From the NCBI RefSeq assembly GCF_964355755.1, contig NC_092677.1, positions 26,198,101 to 26,258,100 of the forward strand: a stretch of 60,000 bases of DNA, read 5' to 3'. The position numbers and the translations under genes were made by a program. Positions 43,204 to 56,000 of this stretch are shown piece after piece. This DNA comes from Antedon mediterranea. Its lineage: Eukaryota; Echinodermata; Crinoidea; Comatulida; Antedonidae. Within the stretch, counting starts at the first letter, position 1; every line of letters starts with the position of its first letter. The notes under the pieces were generated by a model. The model was not told the origin of the DNA. It saw only the letters and a list, made by a program, of their open reading frames with translations, and did not search any database.

Positions 43204-43789
43204 GTAAGTCACATAGCTGAGTTACGCAGAAACACAAAAAAAAACGATCTGAGCATGTGCAAATATATATAAAAGCACTCAGATAATATACAGAGGGCAG
43301 TATAATGATATAAGCAGTGAGTTAGGCAGATGATAAGTCAGCTCTCCTTAATTGCCTAAGTCACACAGCTGATTTGGGCAGAAACACAAACAATATAGTA
43401 TATTAATATATGCAGTGAGTTAGGCAGAAAAAAAAATTATGTCTTAGACACTTTTGCTTTGAGGCTGTCGATATCATCTATATACAAAAAATGCTACCTT
43501 TAAGTAACACAATTTAATAGCATCAGCTCTTCAGATTAAAATTAACACTGATGAATTTAGAAAAGGAATTAAGTAGCAATAAAAGAGAATGAATTTGTAA
43601 CCAATGGGTTAAAAAATATACTATAAAAATGTATTCATTATTTTATTAAAAAAATCATGAGACTCCTCTCCTTTATTGCCTAAGTCACACAGCCGACTTA
43701 GGCAGAAACACAAAAAACGGTCTGAGCATGTGCAAATGTATATAAAAGCACTCAGATAATGTACAGAGGGCAGTATAATGATATAAGCA

Positions 43790-44700
43790 GTGAGTTAGGC
43801 AGATCATAAGTCAGCTCTCCTTAATTGCCTAAGTCACACAGCTGACTTAAGCAGAAACACAAAAAATATAGTATATTGATATAAGCAGTGAGTTAGGCAG
43901 ATCATAAGTCAGCTCTCCTTAATTGCCTAAGTCACACAGCTGACTTGGCAGAAACACAAAAAATATAGTATATTTTTATAAGCAGTGAGTTAGGCAGAAA
44001 AACAAAAACAAATTATGTCTTAGATACTTTTGTTATGAGGCTGTCGATATCATCTATATATAAAAAATGCTACCTTTAAATAACAAAATTTGATAGCATC
44101 AGCTCTTCAGAATAAAATTAACACTGATAAATTTAGAAAAGGAAAGTAGCAATAAAAGAGAAAGAATTTGTAACAAATGGGTTAAAAACACACCATAAAA
44201 ATGTATTTCTTATTTTATTAAACAGCTGACTTAGGCAGAAACACAAAAAATATAGTATATTGATATAAGCAGAGAGTTATGCAGATCATAAGTCAGCTCT
44301 CCTTAATTGCCTAAGTCACAAAGCTGACTTAGGCAGAAACACACAAAATAAAGTATATTGATATAAGCAGTCGGTTAGGCAGATCATAAGTCAGCTCTCC
44401 TTAATTGCCTAAGTCACACAGCTGACTTGGGCCGAAACACAAAAAATGTAGTATATTGATATAAGCAGTGAGTTAGGCAGAAAAAAAATTATAACTTAGA
44501 CACTTTTGTTATGAGGCTGTCGATATCATATATATACAAAAAATGCTACCTTTAAGTAACAAAATTTAATAGCATCAGCTCTTCAGATTAAAATTAAAAC
44601 TGATGGTTTAAAAAAAAAGAAAGTAGCAATAAAAGCGAAAGAATTTGTAACAAATAGGTTAAAAAATATACTATAAAAATGTATTTCTTATTTTATTTTA
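43790..44700 (+). repeat. 0.9 kb satellite segment duplicated at 58735-59645
   Basis: Both segments share rare variants found nowhere else in the array: gatagcatcagctcttcaga followed by ataaaa, acacaccataaaaatg, an A/C module cut to attaaacagctgac, gcagagagttatgcag and gcagtcggttaggcag. They are direct and about 14.9 kb apart. Confidence 0.85.
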
Positions 44701-45346
44701 AAAATCATCAGTATTGCCTAAGTCACACAGCTGACTTACGCAGAAACACACAAAAACGATCTGAGCATGTGCAAATATATATAAAAGCACTCAGATAATA
44801 TACAGAGGGCAGTATAATGATATAAGCAGTGAGTTAGGCAGATGATAAGTCAGCTCTCCTTAATTGCCTAAGTCACACAGCTGACTTACGCAGAAACACA
44901 AAAAAAACGATCTGAGCATGTGCAAATATATATAAAAGCACTCAGATAATATACAGAGGGCAGTATAATGATATAAGCAGTGAGTTAGGCAGATCGTAAG
45001 TCAGCTCTCCTTAATTGCCTAAGTCACATAGCTGACTTACGCAGAAACACAAAAAACGATCTGAGCATGTGCAAATATATATAAAAGCACTCAGATAATA
45101 TACAGAGGGCAGTATAATGATATAAGCAGTGAGTTAGGCAGATCATAAGTCAGCTCTCCTTAATTGCCTAAGTCACACAGCTGACTTACGCAGAAACACA
45201 AAAAAACGATCTGAGCATGTGCAAATATATATAAAAGCACTCAGATAATATACAGAGGGCAGTATAATGATATAAGCAGTGAGTTAGGCAGATCATAAGT
45301 CATGTCTCCTTAATTGCCTAAGTCACACAGCTGACTTAGGCAGAAA

Positions 45347-48300
45347 CACAAACATTATAGTATATTGATATAAGCAGTGAGTTAGGCAGAAAAACAAAAC
45401 ACAAATTATGACTTAAATACTTTTGTTATGAGGCTGTCGATATCATCTATATAAAAAAATGCTACCTTTAAATAACAAAATTGAATAGCATTAGCTTTTC
45501 AGATTAAAATTAACACTGATGGTTTTAGAAAAGGAAAGTAGCAATAAAAGCGAAAGAATTTGTAACAAATGGGTTAAAAAATATACTATAAAAATTTATT
45601 TCTTATTTTATTTAAAAAATCATCAGTCTCCTCTCCTTAATTGCCTAAGTCACACAGCTGACTTAGGCAGAAACACAAAAAACGATCTGAGCATGAGCAA
45701 ATGTATATAAAAGCACTCAGATAATGTACAGAGGGCAGTATAATGATATAAGCAGTGAGTTAGGCAGACCATAAGTCAGCTCTCCTAATTGCCTAAGTCA
45801 CACAGCTGACTTAGGCAGAAACACAAAAAATATAGTATATTGATATAAGCAGTGAGTTAGGTAGAAAATCAAAACACAAATTAGGACTTAGACACTTTTG
45901 TTATGAGGCTGTCAATATTATCTATATACAAAAAATGCTACATTTAAGTAACAAAATTTAATAGCATTAGCTCTTCAGATTAAAATTAACACTGATGGTT
46001 TTAGAAAAGGAAAGTAGCAATAAAAGCGAATGAATTTGTAACAAATGAGTTAAAAAATATACTATAAAAATGTATTTCTTATTTTATTTTAAAAATTATC
46101 AGTATTGCCTAAGTCACACAGCTGACTTACGCAGAAACACACAAAAACGATCTGAGCATGTGCAAATATATATAAAAGCACTCAGATAATATACAGATGG
46201 CAGTATAATGATATAAGCAGTGAGTTAGGCAGATGATAAGTCAGCTCTCCTTAATTGCCTAAGTCACACAGCTGACTTACGCAGAAACAAAAAAAACGAT
46301 CTGAGCATGTGCAAATATATATAAAAGCACTCAAATAATATACAGAGGGCAGTATAATGATATAAGCAGTGAGTTAGGCAGATCATAAGTCAGCTCTCCT
46401 TAATTGCCTAAGTCACATAGCTGACTTACGCAGAAACACAAAAAAACGATCTGAGCATGTGCAAATATATATAAAAGCACTCAGATAATATACAGAGGGC
46501 AGTATAATGATATAAGCAGTGAGTTAGGCAGATCATAAGTCAGCTCTCCTTAATTGCCTAAGTCACACAGCTGACTTACGCAGAAACACAAAAAAACGAT
46601 CTGAGCATGTGCAAATATATATAAAAGCACTCAGATAATATACAGAGGGCAGTATAATAATATAAGCAGTGAGTTAGGCAGATCATAAGTCAGCTCTCCT
46701 TAATTGCCTAAGTCACACAGCTGACTTACGCAGAAACACAAAAAAACGATCTGAGCATGTGCAAATATATATAAAAGCACTCAGATAATATACAGAGGGC
46801 AGTATAATGATATAAGCAGTGAGTTAGGCAGATCATAAGTCAGCTCTCCTTAATTGCCTAAGTTACACAGCTGACTTAGGCAGAAACACAAACATTATAG
46901 TATATTGATATAAGCAGTGAGTTAGGCAGATCATAAGTCAGCTCTCCTTAATTGCCTAAGTCACACAGCTGACTTAGGCAGAAACACAAAAAACGATCTG
47001 AGCATGTGCAAATGTATATAAAAGCACTCAGATAATGTACAGAGGGCAGTATAATGATACAAGCAGTGAGTTAGGCAGATCATAAATCAGCTCTCCTTAA
47101 TTGCCTAAGTCACACAGCTGACTTAGGCAGAAACACAAAAAATATAGTATTTTGATATAAGCAGTGAGTTAGGCAGAAAAACAAAACACAAATTATGACT
47201 TAAATACTTTTGTTATGAGGCTGTCGATATCATCTATATAAAAAAATGCTACCTTTAAGTAACAAAATTGAATAGCATTAGCTTTTCAGATTAAAATTAA
47301 CACTGACGGTTTTAGAAAAGGAAAGTAGCAATAAAAGCGAAAGAATTTGTAACAAATGGGTTAAAAAATATACTATAAAAATGTATTTCTTATTTTATTT
47401 GAAAAATCATCAGTATTGCCTAAGTCACACAGCTGACTTACGCAGAAACACACAAAAACGATCTGAGCATGTGCAAATATATATAAAAGCACTCAGATAA
47501 TATACAGAGGGCAGTATAATGATATAAGCAGTGAGTTAGGCAGATGATAAGTCAGCTCTCCTTAATTGCCTAAGTCACACAGCTGACTTACGCAGAAACA
47601 CAAAAAAACGATCTGAGCATGTGCAAATATATATAAAAGCACTCAGATAATATACAGAGGGCAGTATAATGATATAAGCAGTGAGTTAGGCAGATCATAA
47701 GTCAGCTCTCCTTAATTGCCTAAGTCACACAGCTGACTTACGCAGAAACACACAAAAACGATCTGAGCATGTGCAAATATATATAAAAGCACTCAGATAA
47801 TATACAGAGGGCAGTATAATGATATAAGCAGTGAGTTAGGCAGATGATAAGTCAGCTCTCCTTAATTGCCTAAGTCACACAGCTGACTTACGCAGAAACA
47901 CAAAAAAACGATCTGAGCATGTGCAAATATATATAAAAGCACTCAGATAATATACAGAGGGCAGTATAATGATATAAGCAGTGAGTTAGGCAGATCGTAA
48001 GTCAGCTCTCCTTAATTGCCTAAGTCACATAGCTGACTTACGCAGAAACACAAACATTATAGTATATTGATATAAGCAGTGAGTTAGGCAGAAAAACAAA
48101 ACACAAATTATGACTTAAATACTTTTGTTATGAGGCTGTCGATATCATCTATATAAAAAAATGCTACCTTTAAATAACAAAATTGAATAGCATTAGCTTT
48201 TCAGATTAAAATTAACACTGATGGTTTTAGAAAAGGAAAGTAGCAATAAAAGCGAAAGAATTTGTAACAAATGGGTTAAAAATATACTATAAAAATTTAT

Positions 48301-50000
48301 TTCTTATTTTATTAAAAAAATCATCAGTCTCCTCTCCTTAATTGCCTAAGTCACACAGCTGACTTAGGCAGAAACACAAAAAACGATCTGAGCATGAGCA
48401 AATGTATATAAAAGCACTCAGATAATGTACAGAGGGCAGTATAATGATATAAGCAGTGAGTTAGGCAGACCATAAGTCAGCTCTCCTAATTGCCTAAGTC
48501 ACACAGCTGACTTAGGCAGAAACACAAAAAATATAGTATATTGATATAAGCAGTGAGTTAGGTAGAAAATCAAAACACAAATTAGGACTTATACACTTTT
48601 GTTATGAGGCTGTCAATATTATCTATATACAAAAAATGCTACATTTAAGTAACAAAATTTAATAGCATTAGCTCTTCAGATTAAAATTAACACTGATGGT
48701 TTTAGAGAAGGAAAGTAGCAATAAAAGCGAAAGAATTTGTAACAAATGGGTTAAAAAATATACTATAAAAATGTATTTCTTATTTTATTTTAAAAATTAT
48801 CAGTATTGCCTAAGTCACACAGCTGATTTACGCAGAAACACACAAAAACGATCTGAGCATGTGCAAATATATATAAAAGCACTCAGATAATATACAGATG
48901 GCAGTATAATGATATAAGCAGTGAGTTAGGCAGATGATAAGTCAGCTCTCCTTAATTGCCTAAGTCACACAGCTGACTTACGCAGAAACAAAAAAAATGA
49001 TCTGAGCATGTGCAAATATATATAAAAGCACTCAAATAATATAAAGAGGGCAGTATAATGATATAAGCAGTGAGTTAGGCAGATCATAAGTCAGCTCTCC
49101 TTAATTGCCTAAGTCACATAGCTGACTTACGCAGAAACACAAAAAAACGATCTGAGCATGTGCAAATATATATAAAAGCACTCAGATAATATACAGAGGG
49201 CAGTATAATGATATAAGCAGTGAGTTAGGCAGATCATAAGTCAGCTCTCCTTAATTGCCTAAGTCACACAGCTGACTTACGCAGAAACACAAAAAAACGA
49301 TCTGAGCATGTGCAAATATATATAAAAGCACTCAGATAATATACAGAGGGCAGTATAATGATATAAGCAGTGAGCTAGGCAGATCATAAGTAAGCTCTCC
49401 TTAATTGCCTAAGTCACACAGCTGACTTAGGCAGAAACACAAAAAAAAACGATCTGAGCATGTGCAAATATATATAAAAGCACTCAGATAATATACAGAG
49501 GGCAGTATAATGATATAAGCAGTGAGTTAGGCAGATCATAAGTCAGCTCTCCTTAATTGCCTAAGTTACACAGCTGACTTAGGCAGAAACACAAACATTA
49601 TAGTATATTGATATAAGCAGTGAGTTAGGCAGATGATAAGTCAGCTCTCCTTAATTGCCTAAGTCACACAGCTGACTTTGGCAGAAACACAAAAAACGAT
49701 CTGAGCATGTGCAAATGTATATAAAAGCACTCAGATAATGTACAGAGGGCAGTATAATGATACAAGCAGTGAGTTAGGCAGATCATAAGTCAGCTCTCCT
49801 TAATTGCCTAAGTCACACAGCTGACTTAGGCAGAAACACAAAAAATATAGTATTTTGATATAAGCAGTGAGTTAGGCAGAAAAACAAAACACAAATTATG
49901 ACTTAAATACTTTTGTTATGAGGCTGTCGATATCATCTATATAAAAAAATGCTACCTTTAAGTAACAAAAATGAATAGCATTAGCTTTTCAGATTAAAAT
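45347..50000 (+). repeat. Higher-order satellite repeat, 2.70 kb offset
   Basis: The block C1-A-B-C2-A5-B-A-B-C1 occurs at 45347-47300 and again at 48045-50000, including shared single-base variants such as the cattatag variant of B. A third version with three A modules in the run is at 51800-53400. Confidence 0.85.
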
Positions 50001-53000
50001 TAACACTGATGGTTTTAGAAAAGGAAAGTAGTAATAAAAGCGAAAGAATTTGTAACAAATGGGTTAAAAAATATACTATAAAAATTTATTTCTTATTTTA
50101 TTTAAAAAATCATCAGTCTCCTCTCCTTAATTGCCTAAGTCACACAGCTGACTTAGGCAGAAACACAAAAAACGATCTGAGCATGAGCAAATGTATATAA
50201 AAGCACTCAGATAATGTACAGAGGGCAGTATAATGATATAAGCAGTGAGTTAGGCAGACCATAAGTCAGCTCTCCTTAATTGCCTAAGTCACACAGCTGA
50301 CTTAGGCAGAAACACAAAAAATATAGTATATTGATATAAGCAGTGAGTTAGGTAGAAAATCAAAACACAAATTAGGACTTAGACACTTTTGTTATGAGGC
50401 TGTCAATATTATCTATATACAAAAAATGCTACATTTAAGTAACAAAATTTAAAAGCATTAGCTCTTCAGATTAAAATTAACACTGATGGTTTTAGAAAAG
50501 GAAAGTAGCAATAAAAGCGAAAGAATTTGTAACAAATGGGTTAAAAAATATACTATAAAAATGTATTTCTTATTTTATTTTAAAAATCATCAGTATTGCC
50601 TAAGTCACACAGCTGACTTACGCAGAAACACACAAAAACGATCTGAGCATGTGCAAATATATATAAAAGCACTCAGATAATATACAGAGGGCAGTATAAT
50701 GATATAAGCAGTGAGTTAGGCAGATGATAAGTCAGCTCTCCTTAATTGCCTAAGTCACACAGCTGACTTACGCAGAAACACAAAAAAACGATCTGACCAT
50801 GTGCAAATATATATAAAAGCACTCAGATAATATACAGAGGGCAGTATAATGATATAAGCAGTGAGTTAGGCAGATCGTAAGTCAGCTCTCTTTAACTGCC
50901 TAAGTCACATAGCTGACTTACGCAGAAACACAAAAAAACGATCTGAGCATGTGCAAATATATATAAAAGCACTCAGATAATATACAGAGGGCAGTATAAT
51001 GATATAAGCAGTGAGTTAGGCAGATCATAAGTCAGCTCTCCTTAATTGCCTAAGTCACACAGCTGACTTACGCAGAAACACAAAAAAAACGATCTGAGCA
51101 TGTGCAAATATATATAAAAGCACTCAGATAATATACAGAGGGCAGTATAATGATATAAGCAGTGAGTTAGGCAGATCATAAGTCAGCTCTCCTTAATTGC
51201 CTAAGTCACACAGCTGACTTACGCAGAAACACAAACATTATAGTATTTTGATATAGCAGTGAGTTAGGCACAAAAACAAAAAAAAATTATGACTTAAATA
51301 CTTTTGTTATGAGGCTGTCGATATCATCTATATAAAAATATGCTACCTTTAAGTAACAAAATTGAATAGCATTAGCTTTTCAGATTAAAATTAACACTGA
51401 TGGTTTTAGAAAAGGAAAGTAGCAATAAAAGCGAAAGAATTTGCAACAAATGGGTTAAAAAATATACTATAAAAATTTATTTCTTATTTTATTTAAAAAA
51501 TCATCAGTCTCCTCTCCTTAATTGCCTAAGTCACACAGCTGACTTAGGCAGAAACACAAAAAACGATCTGAGCATGTGCAAATGTATATAAAAGCACTCA
51601 GATAATGTACAGAGGGCAGTATAATGATACAAGCAGTGAGTTAGGCAGATCATAAGTCAGCTCTCCTTAATTGCCTAAGTCACACAGCTGACTTAGGCAG
51701 AAACACAAAAAATATAGTATTTTGATATAAGCAGTGAGTTAGGCAGAAAAACAAAACACAAATTATGACTTAAATACTTTTGTTATGAGGCTGTCGATAT
51801 CATCTATATAAAAAAATGCTACCTTTAAGTAACAAAATTGAATAGCATTAGCTTTTCAGATTAAAATTAACACTGATGGTTTTAGAAAAGGAAAGTAGCA
51901 ATAAAAGCGAAAGAATTTGTAACAAATGGGTTAAAAAATATACTATAAAAATTTATTTCTTATTTTATTTAAAAAATCATCAGTCTCCTCTCCTTAATTG
52001 CCTAAGTCACACAGCTGACTGAGGCAGAAACACAAAAAACGATCTGAGCATGAGCAAATGTATATAAAAGCACTCAGATAATGTACAGAGGGCAGTATAA
52101 TGATATAAGCAGTGAGTTAGGCAGACCATAAGTCAGCTCTCCTAATTGCCTAAGTCACACAGCTGACTTAGGCAGAAACACAAAAAATATAGTATATTGA
52201 TATAAGCAGTGAGTTAGGTAGAAAATCAAAACACAAATTAGGACTTAGACACTTTTGTTATGAGGCTGTCAATATTATCTATATACAAAAAATGCTACAT
52301 TTAAGTAACAAAATTTAATAGCATTAGCTCTTCAGATTAAAATTAACACTGATGGTTTTAGAAAAGGAAAGTAGCAATAAAAGCGAAAGAATTTGTAACA
52401 AATGGGTTAAAAAATATACTATAAAAATGTATTTCTTATTTTATTTTAAAAATTATCAGTATTGCCTAAGTCACACAGCTGACTTACGCAGAAACACATA
52501 AAAACGATCTGAGCATGTGCAAATATGTATAAAAGCACTCAGATAATATACAGATGGCAGTATAATGATATAAGCAGTGAGTTAGGCAGATGATAAGTCA
52601 GCTCTCCTTAATTGCCTAAGTCACACAGCTGACTTACGCAGAAACAAAAAAACGATCTGAGCATGTGCAAATATATATAAAAGCACTCAAATAATATACA
52701 GAGGGCAGTATAATGATATAAGCAGTGAGTTAGGCAGATCATAAGTCAGCTCTCCTTAATTGCCTAAGTCACACAGCTGACTTACAAAGAAACACAAAAA
52801 AACGATCTGAGCATGTGCAAATATATATAAAAGCACTCAGATAATATACAGAGGGCAGTATAATTATATAAGCAGTGAGTTAGGCAGATCATAAGTCAGC
52901 TCTCCTTAATTGCCTAAGTTACACAGCTGACTTAGGCAGAAACACAAACATTATAGTATATTGATATAAGCAGTGAGTTAGGCAGATCATAAGTCAGCTC

Positions 53001-56000
53001 TCCTTAATTGCCTAAGTCACACAGCTGACTTAAGCAGAAACACAAAAAACGATCTGAGCATGTGCAAATGTATATAAAAGCACTCAGATAATGTACAGAG
53101 GGCAGTATAATGATACAAGCAGTGAGTTAGGCAGATCATAAGTCAGCTCTCCTTAATTGCCTAAGTCACAAAACTGACTTAGGCAGAAACACAAAAAATA
53201 TAGTATTTTGATATAGGCAGTGAGTTAGGCGGAAAAACAAAACACAAATTATGACTTAAATACTTTTGTTATGAGGCTGTCGATATCATCTATATAAAAA
53301 AATGCTACCTTTAAGTAACAAAATTGAATAGCATTAGCTTTTCAGATTAAAATTAACACTGATGGTTTTAGAAAAGGAAAGTAGCAATAAAAGCGAAAGA
53401 ATTTGTAAAAAATGAGTTAAAAAATATACTATAAAAATTTATTTCTTATTTTATTTAAAAAATCATCAGTCTCCTCTCCTTAATTGCCTAAGTCACACAG
53501 CTGACTTAGGCAGAAACACAAAAAACGATCTGAGCATGAGCAAATGTATATAAAAGCACTCAGATAATGTACAGAGGGCAGTATAATGATACAAGCAGTG
53601 AGTTAGGCAGATCATAAGTCAGCTCTCCTTAATTGCCTAAGTCACACAGCTGACTTAGGCAGAAACACAAAAAATATAGTATATTGATATAAGCAGTGAG
53701 TTAGGTAGAAAATCAAAACACAAATTAGGACTTAGACACTTTTGTTATGAGGCTGTCAATATTATCTATATACAAAAAATGCTACATTTAAGTAACAAAA
53801 TTTAATAGCATTAGCTCTTCAGATTAAAATTAACACTGATAGTTTTAGAAAAGGAAAGTAGCAATAAAAGCGAAAGAATTTGTAACAAATGGGTTAAAAA
53901 ATATACTATAAAAATGTATTTCTCATTTTATTTTAAAAATCATCAGTATTGCCTAAGTCACACAGCTGACTTACGCAGAAAAACACAAAAACGATCTGAG
54001 CATGTGCAAATATATATAAAAGCACTCAGATAATATACAGAGGGCAGGATAATGATATAAGCAGTGAGTTAGGCAGATGATAAGTCAGCTCTCCTTAATT
54101 GCCTAAGTCACACAGCAGACTTACGCAGAAACAAAAAAACGATCTGAGCATGTGCAAGTATATATAAAAGCACTCAGATAATATACAGAGGGCAGTATAA
54201 TGATATAAGCAGTGAGTTAGGCAGATCATAAGTCAGCTCTCCTTAATTGCCTAAGTCACATAGCTGAGTTACGCAGAAACACAAAAAAACGATCTGAGCA
54301 TGTGCAAATATATATAAAAGCACTCAGATAATATACAGAGGGCAGTATAATGATATAAGCAGTGAGTTAGGCAGATGATAAGTCAGCTCTCCTTAATTGC
54401 CTAAGTCACACAGCTGACTTACGCAGAAACAAAAAAACGATCTGAGCATGTGCAAATATATATAAAAGCACTCAGATAATATACAGAGGGCAGTATAATG
54501 ATATAAGCAGTGAGTTAGGCAGATCATAAGTCAGCTCTCCTTAATTGCCTAAGTCACATAGCTGAGTTACGCAGAAACACAAAAAAAACGATCTGAGCAT
54601 GTGCAAATATATATAAAAGCACTCAGATAATATACAGAGGGCAGTATAATGATATAAGCAGTGAGTTAGGCAGATCATAAGTCAGCTCTCCTTAATTGCC
54701 TAAGTCACACAGCTGACTTACGCAGAAACACAAAAAAACGATCTGAGCATGTGCAAATATATATAAAAGCACTCAGATAATATACAGAGGGCAGTATAAT
54801 GATATAAGTAGTGAGTTAGGCAGATCATAAGTCAGCTCTCCTTAATTGCCTAAGTCACACAGCTGACTTAGGCAGAAACACAAAAAACGATCTGAGCATG
54901 TGCAAATGTATATAAAAGCACTCAGATAATGTACAGAGGGCAGTATAATGATACAAGCAGTGAGTTAGGCAGATCATAAGTCAGCTCTCCTTAATTGCCT
55001 AAGTCACACAGCTGACTTAGGCAGAAACACAAACATTATAGTATTTTGATATAAGCAGTGAGTTAGGCAGATCATAAGTCAGCTCTCCTTAATTGCCTAA
55101 GTCACACAGCTGACTTAGGCAGAAACACAAAAAACGATCTGAGCATGTGCAAATGTATATAAAAGCACTCAGATAATGTACAGAGGGCAGTATAATGATA
55201 CAAGCAGTGAGTTAGGCAGATCATAAGTCAGCTCTCCTTAATTGCCTAAGTCACACAGCTGACTTAGGCAGAAACACAAAAAATATAGTATATTGATATA
55301 AGCAGTGAGTTAGGTAGAAAATCAAAACACAAATTAGGACTTAGACACTTTTGTTATGAGGCTGTCAATATTATCTATATACAAAAAATGCTACATTTAA
55401 GTAACAAAATTTAATAGCATTAGCTCTTCAGATTAAAATTAACACTGATGGTTTTAGAAAAGGAAAGTAGCAATAAAAGCGAAAGAATTTGTAACAAATG
55501 GGTTAAAAAATATACTTTAAAAATGTATTTCTTTTTTATTTTAAAAATCATCAGTATTGAATAAGTCACACAGCTGACTTACGCAGAAACACACAAAAAC
55601 GATCTGAGCATGTGCAAATATATATAAAAGCACTCAGATAATATACAGAGGGCAGTATAATGATATAAGCAGTGAGTTAGGCAGATGATAAGTCAGCTCT
55701 CCTTAATTGCCTAAGTCACACAGCTGACTTACGCCGAACCAAAAAAACGATCTGAGCATGTGCAAATATATATAAAAGCACTCAGATAATATACAGAGGG
55801 CAGTATAATGATATAAGCAGTGAGTTAGGCAGATCATAAGTCAGCTCTCCTTAATTGCCTAAGTCACATAGCTGAGTTACGCAGAAACACAAAAAAACGA
55901 TCTGAGCATGTGCAAATATATATAAAAGCACTCAGATAATATACAGAGGGCAGTATAATGATATAAGCAGTGAGTTAGGCAGATCATAAGTCAGCTCTCC

